Assembly (NCBI GenBank): GCA_036362985.1
Contig: JAYGXS010000008.1
Location: 7,624,517 to 7,688,516, forward strand
Length of the DNA: 64,000 nucleotides
Direction: 5' to 3'
DNA from: Ligula intestinalis
Lineage: Eukaryota; Platyhelminthes; Cestoda; Diphyllobothriidea; Diphyllobothriidae
Numbering within the stretch: position 1 is the stretch's first letter; every line of letters starts with the position of its first letter. This document shows, one piece after another, positions 1 to 10,889 of this stretch. The position numbers were made by a program, and so were the translations under genes. The notes below the pieces were generated by a model. The model was not told the origin of the DNA, made no database searches, and saw only the letters and a program-made list of their open reading frames with translations.

Positions 1-4
1 CATT

Positions 5-341
5 ATGTTGCAGAAAATCGCCGCTACTCGGAATCTTTCGGCAACCAGCCCCACCCGCTCGGAATTCTTCTCCCCAATGAGCACTCTCCTCTCCCCAGTA
101 TCCTTTGTCCACGAACAACAACAGCAGCAGCAGCAACAACAGTCTGGTCCCGCAGAACGCGGCCACATGCGCAAAGCCAGCTCCATGTCCTCGTTCGCTA
201 GTGCCTGCACCATCGTCCAGAGGGATTCCACAATGGATAGCGAGGTTCTGGGACGGCTACCGGTGGCTCTCTTAGACACAAATGCTGCGGCATCAGCATT
301 TTGCGATAGTGCCGAATGCTTCCTCAAGGAGGCTAAAACAG
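5..341 (+). CDS. OSBPL3/6/7: ORP exon 1 (first in window): serine-rich N-terminal region with polyQ
   Basis: This segment encodes about 112 residues and ends in phase 1 at a GTGGGT donor (342). Its last base G joins TT of exon 2 to make Val, giving EAKT-V-LERLHQLP. The start at 5 is only the first Met: the frame is open back to base 1, and a TTGCAG at 8-13 could instead be an acceptor, so the 5' boundary is unknown. Contents are low complexity and Ser/Thr-rich, with nine glutamines from mixed CAA/CAG codons (about 115-142) and an RKASS site that resembles a basophilic kinase target. In vertebrate ORP3/6/7 the PH domain precedes such a region; it is not seen here. Confidence 0.75.
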
Positions 342-394
342 GTGGGTGATTAATTATTTAATGTTGCCTTTGATGGGAGCTTGCATATTCTGAA

Positions 395-635
395 GAAGAC
401 AGAAAAAACAAAAACTTTACTCGATTTACAGTCACAGTAGGGAGAGCTCACTTCTGCGTCTTATCAGCAGATTACGCCACGTCACAATGACAGCCGCCGC
501 TCATGAGAGCATGCAAACATTGATAAGCCAATCATCTACTGATTACATAATTATCCCAACCAATGACAATCAAACATGCGTGTAGCTCGCGTTTGCGTTG
601 TGCGATAACGCGCACATTGCTATCAGGGTATCAAT
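395..635 (+). repeat. Dispersed repeat R1, copy 1
   Basis: This stretch shares long runs with 9610-9850, such as GATTTACAGTCACAGTA and CTTATCAGCAGATT, in the same order over about 240 bp. Both copies are diverged by roughly a fifth by eye. No coding capacity. A second copy plus no host conservation suggests an old transposable element; the family was not identified. Confidence 0.7.
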
Positions 636-639
636 GGCG

Positions 640-1861
640 GAGAGTGGCGGATTCTTTGTCTTGTTCTTACATCCACGTCATTTCACAGTTGTGGTGGTTT
701 GATTTTTCCCACTTACCCAACCAACCATCTGCCCTATCATCTTTTTCCCCATCTGGTGACGATTGGACATGAGGGGAAGCGGGATCTCCTGTACAATGGG
801 CATGAAGCGGAGGGTAAATAAAACTAACGGATACCGTGCGCTGTCTGTTGTTTAAATAAACCAGTCAAACATAAAGGCGTGGGCGGTCGATTAAAAAATA
901 TCGCCTTGACGGTTTCCTTTTCATCACACTTTATGCTCCATCATTTGCGTCCCTTCAGTTTATACTTCATATAATGTTTCTTCTTAAGTTGGTGAATCAG
1001 TTACCTTGTCTGCCTCGCAGCATTCAAGAATTGTTGTCCTCCCTCTTGCCATAATGCAGGATAGGTTGATTGGCGTTAACCTCTTGTGGCCACGAAATAA
1101 TCCTGCTTTAACTTCCTATCACATCTAATAATAGGCTATTGTTGTATTCATTTTCACGTTGTTAAAACACTAACTGCTCACCTCTTAAGCCTTATTGGCT
1201 CAAAGTCATAACTTGGTTGAAAATTTTAAACTTCCAACATTTCATGGTGTGGGGAGCAAAGTCCTCTGGAGGGCTCCTTGACTTCCACGTTGTACCAAAG
1301 AGTCACGGAGTTAACGGTGAACATTATAGAAAGCAGGTCTTAAAGCAAAACCTACTTTAAAGATAGGAAAAAAATTGTCTGAGCAGCTCAGACTTTGAGA
1401 GTAACCTTGTTTGGGACATGTCAAGAGATATTTTCATGCAGAACAGAGCCACAGCTCATACAACTCTGCAGATTCAGAAGTTGCTGTCGGAGAAAATTCC
1501 ACATTCAAGTAGTCCTGACTTGAAGCAAATTTAAAATCTTTGGTCAATTCCCGGAAATATGGTTACCGAGAAACTGCCTGCTCCTACTACTGTTACTGGA
1601 TTGGAGAGATCTTTGCTGGGTGCCCAGAGAAAGATCCATTTTTAGACTATCCAGATTATTATGAACGTTCCAGATTCATTCTGGAAACCGGAATAGCCAT
1701 TTCTGCTTTGTGGGATCCACTTCATCATATCATCTTGGTCACTATGTGACGGTCGGGCGGGTTCACGATGTGCACTCTTGGGCAAAGCGGAACTTAATTG
1801 TTCCTCATCTAGATCGGTGAAACACATACATTCATCATATTCCCGATCTCAACCGACAAAG
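640..1861. other. Intron 1, no supported feature
   Basis: No exon-like ORF or RNA gene is visible. A degenerate SINE-type block lies near 1680-1720 (minus), where the + strand carries the fragment GGAATAGCCATTTCTG of the hammerhead-SINE family; the rest is unassigned intron. Confidence 0.5.
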
Positions 1862-2020
1862 CAAGGAGCCCGTGAATTAGAGGTTGAATATTGAACTCAA
1901 TGACCAAAGGTCTCGGGTTCAAATATCGGGGGTTCCAACTCTTGAGATTGGGTATGACTGGCTGATGAAGGCTAATAAGTCAGAAATTGCCATTCGGTCT
2001 CCCTTGCTTTTTCGGATCCA
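1862..2020 (+). mobile_element. tRNA-derived-type SINE with hammerhead motif
   Basis: A B-box-like GGGTTCAAATATC (about 1916) is followed by GGTATGACTGG, CTGATGA, GGCTAATAAGTC, AGAAA and TGCCATT. This is the same order as in the other SINE copies of the window. The A box is poor, so the tRNA head is old or truncated. Confidence 0.65.
1956..1999 (+). ncRNA. Hammerhead ribozyme-like motif (SINE type)
   Basis: The core CTGATGA (1962-1968) and GAAA (1983-1986) are intact, and helix II GGCT/AGTC has loop AATA. Helix III is weakened (ATTG/CCAT) and helix I GACTGG faces CGGTC with mismatches, apparently from a one-base loss. Probably a decayed ribozyme. Confidence 0.55.
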
Positions 2021-2029
2021 CTTTATATA

Positions 2030-3340
2030 AGTGGATATATTTAGATATTAACAAACTTGAGTGTGTTGATAGGGTGCCAAGAATTTCTGGACATCTATGA
2101 TATTCTGTAGTTAATCTTAATGGAATTATTAAAGACACACCAAGCATTATAAATTTTAAATGTGGTCTCAACGACTATTACACAAGCAATTATTTTTCTG
2201 AGTGAGTCGAAACATCTGCCAATATTTCCCAAAAACCATTATACCTGCAGGGTCTGGCGTTCTTACCTTGAAAAAACACCCAGCCTCTTATATGGAAATA
2301 CTGTCAGTCTCGCCTGCTCTCTCTCAGTTTTGTTTTTAGGGTCGAGAGCTTTTGTATCAAAAATACATTGTAGGCAATACATTATTATTGAGTCATCTCT
2401 ACGTAAACAGGAGTCGAGAGAAAAATGTTTTTGCTTATCTTCCCGCTGATGGGAGGACATGGCGCCAAAAACAATTTTTTGATGCCAACAAACCTGCCGG
2501 TTCATATTGAAAGCAGTGCAGACGCACTGATGTTTCAGCTGCACACTTGAATGCATCATCATAAACATTATTTTTTTAGGGACAAAACTTCAGAGGGATC
2601 AAATTCTTGTGCTTACGACCGTAGGGAGTACCGGCGTCCAGTTACGCTGAGTGACCATTACGCACATTTGTGACTTGCAAAATTACAAACAAAATTCACG
2701 TGAGCATGGGTTCATATTTCAGTAGACCACAATTTCATCTAGCTTAACTTGGGTTCAAATTCAGCCATCTTGCCTCGGACTGTTGCATGTTTGGTTGGCA
2801 ACGATGAGTAAATTAAAACTGTTCGCTCTAGTCTTGCTTGCATTCGTCAACAAAACCTCTTTGAATTTAAATTGGGTAATTATCGCGTCTCCCCTCCACC
2901 TTGTTCATCCTTCAATGCCTATATTGCCAAGAGGGTATTTCTGAAACCACCTTCGTACCGTGCGATCATTTGATAACCCCTTTCAGTATGAGTTGTTGCT
3001 ATTGGCGGCTGTTTGGAAAGCGTTGTAGCTTTGTTTTAACTAATGCAAGAGAAGTATACGGATTTATTTTCTTTTATTTTTAACTTCCTCATTAAGGGCT
3101 TATATGCTTCAACACTGTACGCTGAAGAGAAGTATAAAGGAAGCACGTAAATAAGGACTGTTCAATCTAGTCTTATTTGATTTCCTCAACAAAAGCCGAT
3201 TCGAAGGAAGCAAAGGCAACGAAATTCGCAGGAGTTATGACGTCATAGAATTTCGTTACCTCTTACTCAACTGCCTACGATCATCGTTTATTAATTAGAT
3301 AAAATAAACTGTCCAATTAAGTATCGATCTTGGCCGCTGA
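2030..3340. repeat. Intron 1 with diverged units of a low-copy repeat
   Basis: No gene is seen. Similar segments recur around 2820-2870, 3105-3300 and 3640-3800: a shared TTCA-TCTA-TC, CGTCAA-AAAACC and CGCAGGAGTTATGAC pattern. A further relative lies at 14580-14680. The units are strongly diverged; the family is unknown. Confidence 0.45.
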
Positions 3341-3434
3341 CACGTGATTGGTGAATAAAGCATGATCTGTTTGTCTAAAATGCAGGTGCGCAATGTGATG
3401 GGAAAGAGGAGGGGTGGGGGCAGTTGAGTAAGAT

Positions 3435-3640
3435 GTTAGCTAATTTCATGACGTCAGCTTCGGCCTTGTTCGAGTTTATTCTAGGAAAACAATGCTTCTT
3501 AACCGCATTCAATCCCAGCGGTCATTATTACAGCAGACGACAATGTTTTCTACTATGTTTAACCAGCAGCGCAACGCTTATCGAGCGCTTTGATCCAACT
3601 ATTTACTCTTTTTTTTCTTTGCTAGTTAATCGTCGATATT
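3435..3640 (+). repeat. Duplicate of the region bearing the exon 2 splice acceptor
   Basis: TTGTTCGAGTTTATTCTAGG through TTTTTTTTCTTTGCTAG parallels 5270-5404, which runs into exon 2 through TTTTCGTTTTCTAG. After the AG at 3625 the sequence departs from exon 2, so this is a decoy acceptor-like copy. Upstream sequence (3345-3420 against 4985-5070) also matches. Confidence 0.6.
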
Positions 3641-3842
3641 AGTGGCTTGCATACTTAAACATTGTACTCTGAAGGAAACTAAAAGAGAAAAATATGAATG
3701 AAACTGTTCACTCTATTCCCGTTTACTATCGTCAAGAAAACATTTTCAAACAAGGTAAAGACAATGGGATTCACAGGAGTTATGACTCTATCGAATTTTG
3801 AAACATCGTTTCCCAGGTACAAATTTGAAGACAGCGTATTTA

Positions 3843-3888
3843 GCAGAATTTAATGGCACCATAAATTTCGCGAGCGCTTATCAGCCGC
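3843..3888 (-). ncRNA. Hammerhead-like motif, left inverted end
   Basis: Minus strand: helix I GCGG/CTGC, core CTGATAA (G8 changed to A), helix II GCG-CT-CGC, GAAA, and a long helix III ATTTATGG/CCATTAAAT with one bulge. The only core defect is G8. Confidence 0.55.
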
Positions 3889-4371
3889 TTCCGCTCGCTG
3901 CATAAACAGAATAACGAATGATAAATAACAGAATTGAATTCATACAGAAAAATCGATCCAAAGCATCAAGGTCACTTGAGTTAGCCAAGAGGCAATCAAT
4001 AAAGTAGGAATTCAAGCATTGTGGGCAGCAAAAAACGCAGTAAACTGTCTAAGGCTAAAACATTTACGGCAAAAATGTGGGAAGGTGGTGGGTAAACAAG
4101 GAGCCGGTGCTACCACGGCAGGGTTAGGTTCACCACATGCTCCAGTTGTTTACATAGGTCAGGTTTAAACCGCCTTATGTATGCTGCCTCCAGGTAGCGT
4201 AAGATACGAGTTGTTCGTGCCCGAACAAGTACTTGGAAGGATGTTTTAGGGTCAACAGAATGACCCGTATCCAATAGGTGTCCAGTGACCTTGATGTTTT
4301 GGATCGATTTTTCTGTATGAATTCAATTCTGTAATTTATCATTCGTTATTCTGTTTATGCAGCGAGCGGAA

Positions 4372-4417
4372 GCGGCTGATGAGCGCTCGCAAAATTTATG
4401 GTGCCATTAAATTCTGC
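4372..4417 (+). ncRNA. Hammerhead-like motif, right inverted end
   Basis: The plus-strand mirror of the motif at 3843-3888: helix I GCGG/CTGC, core CTGATGA intact, helix II GCG/CGC, but G12 of GAAA is A (4391). The two ends carry different single defects, so the ancestor was probably intact. Confidence 0.55.
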
Positions 4418-4514
4418 TACATACGCTGTCTATCGAATTTCATGTTTTATTGTTCAACTGCCTGCGGTCAATGCCTATTAATTAGTTAAAATAAACTTAC
4501 CTGCGTTGATGAAC

Positions 4515-4770
4515 GTTCACCGACTGCTGACGGAAGTCATCTGTCTCCCCCCCCCGCCTTGGGTCTCGACAGAGGCAATGACAGCCGCAACAGCTGGTGG
4601 TATAGGCAGATGATATTGCCGGAAAAGATAGGGGAGACTGGAATGGCCATTTCTGGCTTATAAGTCGTCATTAACTAGTCATACCCGGATCTAGGTGGTG
4701 CCCAACCCGAACAGTGAACTCGCAATCCTTTTGATCACAGTCCAACGCCCTAACTATTGAACTACGAGCT
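4515..4770 (-). mobile_element. tRNA-headed SINE, minus strand
   Basis: Read on the minus strand: a tRNA-like head TAGTTCAATAGTTAGGGCG (A box) and GAGTTCACTGTTC (B box), then a decayed hammerhead (TTAATGA in place of CTGATGA, but AGAAATGGCCATTCCAGTC kept), then a tail shared with 55000-55100 that contains GGCAATA and ATATGCC-like runs. Confidence 0.75.
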
Positions 4771-4774
4771 CATC

Positions 4775-4995
4775 AATGGGTGTCAGTATGCCTTGACCTA
4801 ACCCGGCAAGACAGCGAGCTTGTGACTCCATGGTCAGAGCGTTTTACTCTGGTCAAAGAGATCGCATTTTCGAGGTTCGACTGGTGCACCACTTGGGTCT
4901 GGCTATGACCGGCTGACGGCGGCCAATAGGGCAGAAATTGCCTTTCCAGTCTCCCTTCTCCTTGCCAGCAATACTTTCTGCATAAAATGAAGTGT
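4775..4995 (+). mobile_element. tRNA-headed SINE, plus strand, facing the previous one
   Basis: GTGACTCCATGGTCAGAGCG and GAGGTTCGACTG serve as A and B boxes. A hammerhead-like block GACCGG-CTGACGG-CGGCCAATAGGGC-AGAAA-TTGCC-TTTCCAGTC follows; A9 is lost. The heads of this copy and of 4515-4770 meet at about 4770, giving an inverted pair. Confidence 0.7.
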
Positions 4996-5029
4996 TCAAT
5001 GAAGCACGCGCTGTTGGTGTAAAATGCGG

Positions 5030-5240
5030 GTACGCATGGTGAGGGGAAAGGGGAGAAGGGGGGATCCACTTAGCCCTGCCCACGTAACCACCATTTTCTT
5101 TTCGACCCCTTTTCCCGATTCCCACGACTCACTTGTAAGAAAAGACGAACATTATTGATCGCTCGTTGAGCTTATACCCCTGCCCATATAAATGTATCGG
5201 CCTGACGAGAATTTTCTCGCCAAATACTCTTCTGGCGATG
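5030..5240 (+). repeat. Family H5 repeat (right half), internally deleted
   Basis: Shares AAGACGAACATTATTGA, TATAAATGTATCGGCCTGA and the purine-rich block AGGGGAGAAGGGGGGATCC with 13160-13440, 20460-20770 and 52868-53232. The hammerhead segment is cut short: GGCCTGACGAGAATTTTCTCGCC lacks GAAA and helix III. Confidence 0.65.
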
Positions 5241-5404
5241 AAATCATCCAATACAATGACCCAATTCTGTTGCTTCGACCTTGTTCAAATTTATTCCAGG
5301 AAAGCAATGCTTCTAAACCGCATTCCATTCACGTAGTTTATGATCGCATCAGGCAAGCCCGTTTTGATCCTACTATTTGATGCTCTATTTTTTTCGTTTT
5401 CTAG

Positions 5405-5496
5405 TTTTGGAACGACTGCATCAGCTACCGGCTGATGTTACCCCCAGACAAAGCAATGGGGCTCGGCGTCCTAAGTCTTCCATAGAGGGGATGTCG
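5405..5496 (+). CDS. OSBPL3/6/7: ORP exon 2
   Basis: The 92-bp exon follows a pyrimidine-rich acceptor (TTTTTCGTTTTCTAG) and ends at the consensus donor GTAAGT (5497). It completes the Val codon of exon 1, reads LERLHQLPADVTPRQSNG and then ARRPKSSIEGMS, and ends in phase 0. The predicted peptide is hydrophilic, with a Pro/Arg/Ser-rich second half and no recognised domain. Support is the phase match on both sides plus strong splice sites. The acceptor region is part of a sequence duplicated upstream in the same intron (3435-3640). Confidence 0.8.
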
Positions 5497-5499
5497 GTA

Positions 5500-6335
5500 A
5501 GTATTTAACCAATTTTTGGTTGTCCATGAAATGTGACTCACCCGCTAATTCGTATACCGCAAATCATACAGGCTTAACCAAAAATGAACTTCTCTGCTCA
5601 AAGTATAAGATGAAGACAAGTTAGCACCATCAAACTGTCATCTTTCCATGGGCTTGCATGGCTGGCTGCTACGGTACGACACCCATTCGAGCGACCAAAA
5701 TAGCTACAGTTTCAAGTCCAGACCCGATTATGCGTTCGTTCGCAGTAAATTTGAACGTTAACAGGGAGTCAATTTCGTGAGGCAAGTACCTCACAAAAAA
5801 TCCGGGTACATGAAAAATATTCAGTCGCATACACAATTGTGTTTTTAAAAGTCACCGTAATCCTATTGGTTGATGGTGTTTCTATCATAATGATCTGAAT
5901 TATTGTGATTTTCAAGTTATGAAATAAGATTAATCGAAGAAGAAAGATCAGAAAACAATTGCCATGCTTTGCAGTCCAGTAGTTATTTAAGAATCGACTA
6001 AATGAGGGGAAGAAAGTTAAATAGTTATTCATATGACTGCTGAAAAATGTCGCCCATCAGCAATATCGAATAGGGAACACAGATAGCTAAGTACAATCAA
6101 CTATTTTGAACCTATAATAGCGTACTCCTCATGTATACAAAATCAAGGGATAAGAAACTGAAGCGGCGCAACGCACGATACTTTGGAAGACTTGATCCAT
6201 TCTTCGCTTGTGTAAGATTTTTGAACAAAACTATTATGAAACAAAGACTTCAAGGCACCCTACGAGTTGGCATGCTGCTTCCGGTGGGGATCTAGTGTGA
6301 TCCTCAGGGCAAATTGAAACACGTGTTAGGTCCGT
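5500..6335. other. Intron 2 start, no supported feature
   Basis: Nothing recognised; AT-rich around 5800-6060. Confidence 0.5.
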
Positions 6336-6339
6336 TATC

Positions 6340-7470
6340 GATTGGTGAGTGGTCATCAACGAGCCTTTAAGTCGTTGAAAATGCCCGAGGCCATAATAGT
6401 TGTGCCTGCTTGTCGCTCGATTTCACGGTTGAAAGGCAATTCAACATACAGATCTCTGTATGCCGACTTCACAACATTTGAAAAAGATACTAAAATGTTT
6501 CACGTGAAAGCAGAGTTTGTTCTTAATATACTACGATCCGCGTCGGGTATTTGCAATTTACACGAACGGTGAGCTAACCTGGCTGTTGTCCCCAAGGCCC
6601 GTGCGAGAACACAAAAAAATTCAATCGGCCAAGAGGGAATTGTATTAATACAAAATGAATCAGAGCAAGTTACTGCTAGACAAGCAAAGGCTGAGGGATA
6701 TTTATTCGGTCAGCTTGATGAGGCAGCGTTGGCGACAATGAACCAATCAGTTATGACGAAAAATCGATGCAAATTTCCTTGGTCTGTATTCTAGATGCGC
6801 TGACATTCCGTTTATTTTGGCTCTGAAAAGACGAACAACATGGTTTACGATGAAACGCGTTCGCTTGGTTCAACTCAACCCAAAAGTCGGGCAAAAGCAA
6901 CGGTATGGAAAGTACAAGCTATATCGCTTCCCGCAGTCAAGCCACGATTCGGGCTGCGTCCTGTTCCATACTACCCTCGAATTAGAACTTCTAAGATTTC
7001 ACTTCACTTTTAAAACGGAGATCAAAAGGCAACTTCCATTCCTTGATATTTGCGTACAGCCAATGTCTGATCGATCAAATGAGGCATCCGTTTATCCCAA
7101 GGCGCCATATGTAGAGGTCAGTCTTTTGGGGGTAACCACTCTATTATTCATAAACTAGAGTTCTGTCCAAGGTCTGCAAGAGACAGTCACGTTCCTCCTT
7201 GATCCAACGAAGAAATTCATTGAGCAGATATTCCATACCTTTTCAGAATACTTTTCCAAAATGAGTATCCCCGCAATTTGTGCGTCGACATATGAGGCGC
7301 AGAAAGTTGAAATAAAAGGTACTTTGCAAAACAGACGCAAAACCCAGTCATACAAATGGATGATATGTATCCGACCATGCAGAAAGGCAAGTGAAGTAAA
7401 AAAAACATTCGTTGCAGGAGGTGTGCACCCAGCTTGCCTCAACAATCCCCTGCAGAATTAGCGACACGGT
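6340..7470 (+). pseudogene. Decayed Penelope-like reverse transcriptase copy
   Basis: Two plus-strand segments look like PLE RT: 6370-6480, reading EAIIVVPACRS with STYRSLYADFTT, recalls the N-terminal VVPADKG...TY..L..DPTT region; 6960-7110, reading FTFKTEIKRQLPFLDICV then SVYPKAPYVEVSLL, recalls the RT end F..E....LPFLDV.V...SVYRK.T.T..YL. KKFIEQIF follows near 7210. Frames change several times and the catalytic region between is not recognisable. Dead copy. Confidence 0.65.
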
Positions 7471-7479
7471 CTACGCTGG

Positions 7480-8870
7480 AAAATCTGAGAAATCGGACTC
7501 TCTGTATGAATACCTACTAGCCGTTAAAAATTGAAGCCACACATATATCCCAGGTCGTCATATGGACACACACACAGAACCCATATTTGCATGCAGGAGA
7601 ATACGTATTGTTGACTGCTGCGTAACAAAGAAGACCGCAAAGACAATGCACACACATTAAGAATGCATTCGCAGGCACCTTGATGTGGGTGGCCTGTGAA
7701 ATTACTAAGGCGACGGTGGTGTAACAGGCGCCGCCTGTTGGCACAGGATTTCAGCCAAGCACAAAACACTTCCTTAGGCACGCCTACATTTTCGAGTATC
7801 TTGCCTCCTTCGACTCTGTATCCAGTAGTAACATGTAAGGCAAACCCCAATTATAACAATTATAAAGGTAACATTGTAATATTAAACAAATAGTAGAGCG
7901 TAAACGAAGCACAAGCATTAAAAATTGATGTATCGTAGGGAGTTTGGTCAGGCCCGGTTCTTTAAGAGGTGAGAGAAGTCACGGAAAGCCAGACTGTCAG
8001 AAACAATGTAGTGTTTACAGAAGAGTAAAGAGGAAGTTGCCACTCATTCTAGCATAATGTTCGACCGTGAGGGCCATGTGACAGCGTGTGGTCGTCGCAA
8101 CGGCCAACTACGCTGCCTGCATCCGCACCCTCACGGGCGGAATCTCGATGCCACTGCGAGACCACGGCCTTGGTGTCTCCCGCTTGGAGGAGATGGGCTG
8201 TAGAACCGACACAGATACATGCAGTGAAGAACAAGGGAGTCAGCTAAATCGCCTGACTGTAGATAACGGAACGACGCACATTCAACAACATCATGCGGTT
8301 TCAAGGGTGGAGCCAATCTTGGGAGAGCGTGTGTGTCAGTGGAAGAGGGGGTGTAATATACAGAGATTCATCATGTAACAGCGGGGGAGGGAGGGGTTAC
8401 TCAAGTGGTTCGCGGTTAACTGGCACACCTGTGCTGCGCCGGCCGTGGGGGGGGGGCGATGATGCGAGTGTGCGCGAATAAGTAAGTCCCTGATTCTCAG
8501 GTCAGCAAGCCACAAACCACCGCTTATTCAGACAGCCTTCCTCCGTTGGTCGAAATGGAGAGAGGGATGGTGGCTTTATCGCACACAAAAGGAACACTGA
8601 GTCAAGAGTTTCTAGGCCAACCAGACGTAACAGTCCGTTTTCCGATAATTCAAAAAATCGATCTAAAATCAGGCTCGTTTTGGCCGCCTGTTCAAGCTCG
8701 AAATGAGCTCGGAAAAATGGGTTACAAGCGAGCTCGCGTTATCGTGTTTGTAGCTCGAAAAATCAAGTTTTATTTTTCATCCGGACAGGGGATAGCTCTA
8801 CTCCTGCGAAACCCCCCATTTTTTGAAAAAGTTAAATTTTCATTTTTAAAGACTGTTTAGTGAAATGTAT
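7480..8870. other. Intron 2, unassigned with a repeat fragment
   Basis: 7960-8110 shares GAGAAGTC..GGAAAG/GCCAGA and GAAGTTGCCA-type runs with 59530-59720 (repeat R8). A purine-rich GC-high patch lies at 8330-8460. No gene supported. Confidence 0.4.
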
Positions 8871-8873
8871 ATA

Positions 8874-8973
8874 CAGTAGTCGCCGGCTTTTAAGCCCACG
8901 GTTAATAAGCCCGAAGCTTATTAAGCCCAATTTGGTCTGGGCCCGAGGTGGGCTTAATAGCCGGCGACTACTG
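8874..8973. mobile_element. 100-bp MITE with 26-bp TIRs and TA target duplication
   Basis: It starts CAGTAGTCGCCGGCT and ends AGCCGGCGACTACTG; the 26-bp inverted ends differ at one base. TA flanks both sides (8872-8873, 8974-8975). The interior is rich in TTAAGCCC/GGGCTTAA. TA duplication and CAG ends suggest a Tc1/mariner-superfamily (pogo-like) non-autonomous element. Confidence 0.85.
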
Positions 8974-9609
8974 TATTCATATTAAAACCGGGCTTAAACA
9001 ATAAGGGTACACAAAAAATAAACAGTTTTTCTTGGCCGATGTTTATAATTCTTGGCTACCAGAACACAACATTGTAGAGTTCATGGACGACGCTGGTAGT
9101 CCGTACGGCCCTGGCGCATCGTCGTCATCATTATTTCGGAGTATATCTAAAAGAGAGAAATTAGGAAATAAGTATGTAGGTAACCAAACGTAACAGCGAG
9201 GGCCAAAGTTAAGTGGATAAGTGGACTCACTAATTTGGACCGTAGACTGCGAATACCGCCCACTATGCCGCTGATGCCGATCATGGGCACACTTGAAGGC
9301 AAGTTTAAATGCCTGACGTATCTATATCCTGTCAACATTGAGAACCAGGCACCGCTGTTCTAGTAATTCTACGTTGAAGCTTGTCATAGTAAAAAAGGTC
9401 TCTTCTTATCAGCGACAATTGGATACAAGTCTAAGTCTTAAAATGGTGGTTTGTGTACCAAGCGCCCTTGAAAACTTAGCCAATCTGTCACTTCATCGGC
9501 AAAAAAGGCCCTGAAAATCCAATCGGTGGACAATGCTCAATGAGACGTAAATCTTCAAGATAACCGGGCAATGCACGTCGTCGTAACGTTCCATTTGATG
9601 GGGCCTTCC

Positions 9610-9850
9610 ACATGCCGAAGAAAACGGCAAAAAACAACACGTTTACCTGATTTACAGTCACAGTAAGGAGAGCTCGCTTGTGCGTCTTATCAGCAGATTG
9701 CACCACGTCACAATGGCGTCTGCCGCGCGCGAGAGCATGCAAAATCGATAAGCCTATCATCTATCAATTAAGTAATTATCCAAATCAATGGCAAGCAAGC
9801 ACGCGTGTAGCTCGCGTTCGCGCAGTAGGATAACACGCACACTGCTTTTG
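9610..9850 (+). repeat. Dispersed repeat R1, copy 2
   Basis: Second copy of the 395-635 repeat in the same orientation; this copy has GCGCGCGAGAGCATGC where copy 1 has GCTCATGAGAGCATGC. Confidence 0.7.
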
Positions 9851-9854
9851 GGGT

Positions 9855-10885
9855 ACGTTTGTATGTTGACCGTGCGTCTAATGGCAAACTGAGGAGGCAG
9901 TCTCAAGCACTTACATAATAAACCTTTTACCGCCCATAGCTTTGGCAGACTTTTCATTAAATGGCTTAGGCTGCCTGTTTTTACCGCATTTATTTATGCA
10001 GGTACCTGCATCGTCCATCCTTTGCTGCACATGTGATCCGAGCTTGGGACTATCGCATGCGCAAATCACCGTTGATTAAATATGCTCTTATTTGAGAATT
10101 AAGGGCAAGGAATGCCCCTGATGACTCTATTCATGCAATGTAACCATATCAGGACATCCGATTTACATGTTCCCTTCGACCCCCCCCATCCCCCCCACAG
10201 GTGACAGTTTTTCTCCTTAAAATCCCACAAATGGCATTCAAAACTAAACTTATGAATGATGCCTTAGGAGTTTTTTTCACTGTCTGCCCCCCTACCGCAG
10301 TTCCATTACTGGCAACACCACATGGTCTGCGTGATAGCTATGTACAAAGAGGGAGTTCAAAGGTATTTACCTATATTTCCCTAATAAAACTGAACTGAAG
10401 TTGTACACCATTAATATAGCGCACATTCGAATCAGTCGTCACGGGAGAATGCGAAACATTATGAAAACTAGAGCTAGGAAATATTTTGCAAGGCTGGTGA
10501 CGATAAATCATACTTTGCTAGCCGCGTTTTTTCACATTTAAGGCCGTCGAGTCTTCTTTTAAGTCAGTGATGGTGTCTGCATAACCCGTCTGGCTTGCTA
10601 GCAAGTTTCACGGTCGTACCACTCTGCGGGTTAAGAAGAACTTTCTGAGGTCCAATCGAGTGCTTTTCGTCGGTGAGCTTGTAAGAATGACCACGCAGTT
10701 TCAGGGAGGAACTATGACCACGGATTATCCGAAATATCAAGAGCAGGCCACACTGTAAGTGCCTATAAAGCAAGGGAAATAAGTCCATCTTTAGCAAGCT
10801 CTCCTGGTATGATAAGACCCTAAGACCATCGGCCATTACCAACACAAGCGAACGTCCGTGTCCCAGGAAGCAATTGAGAAGAAGA
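9855..10885. other. Intron 2, no supported feature
   Basis: Contains a short poly-C patch (10180-10198). No exon, RNA or repeat end recognised. Confidence 0.45.
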
Positions 10886-10889
10886 AGAA

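Larger units (their letters stand above)
3843..4417 (-). mobile_element. Penelope-like element fragment (subfamily A) with inverted ends
   Basis: The minus strand of 3966-4300 reads LLDTGHSVDPKTSF, then YLEAAYIRRFKPDLCKQL and HVVNLTLPW-stop. This is the C-terminal part of a PLE GIY-YIG protein and nearly the same as the plus-strand copy at 29680-29931. About 75-125 bp at each side are inverted copies, each with a hammerhead-like motif pointing outward. RT and the N-terminal part are missing. Confidence 0.82.

Noticed and set aside
7524..7850. 108-codon minus-strand gene
   Set aside because: No recognisable motif; low-information frame within unassigned intron next to a decayed PLE.
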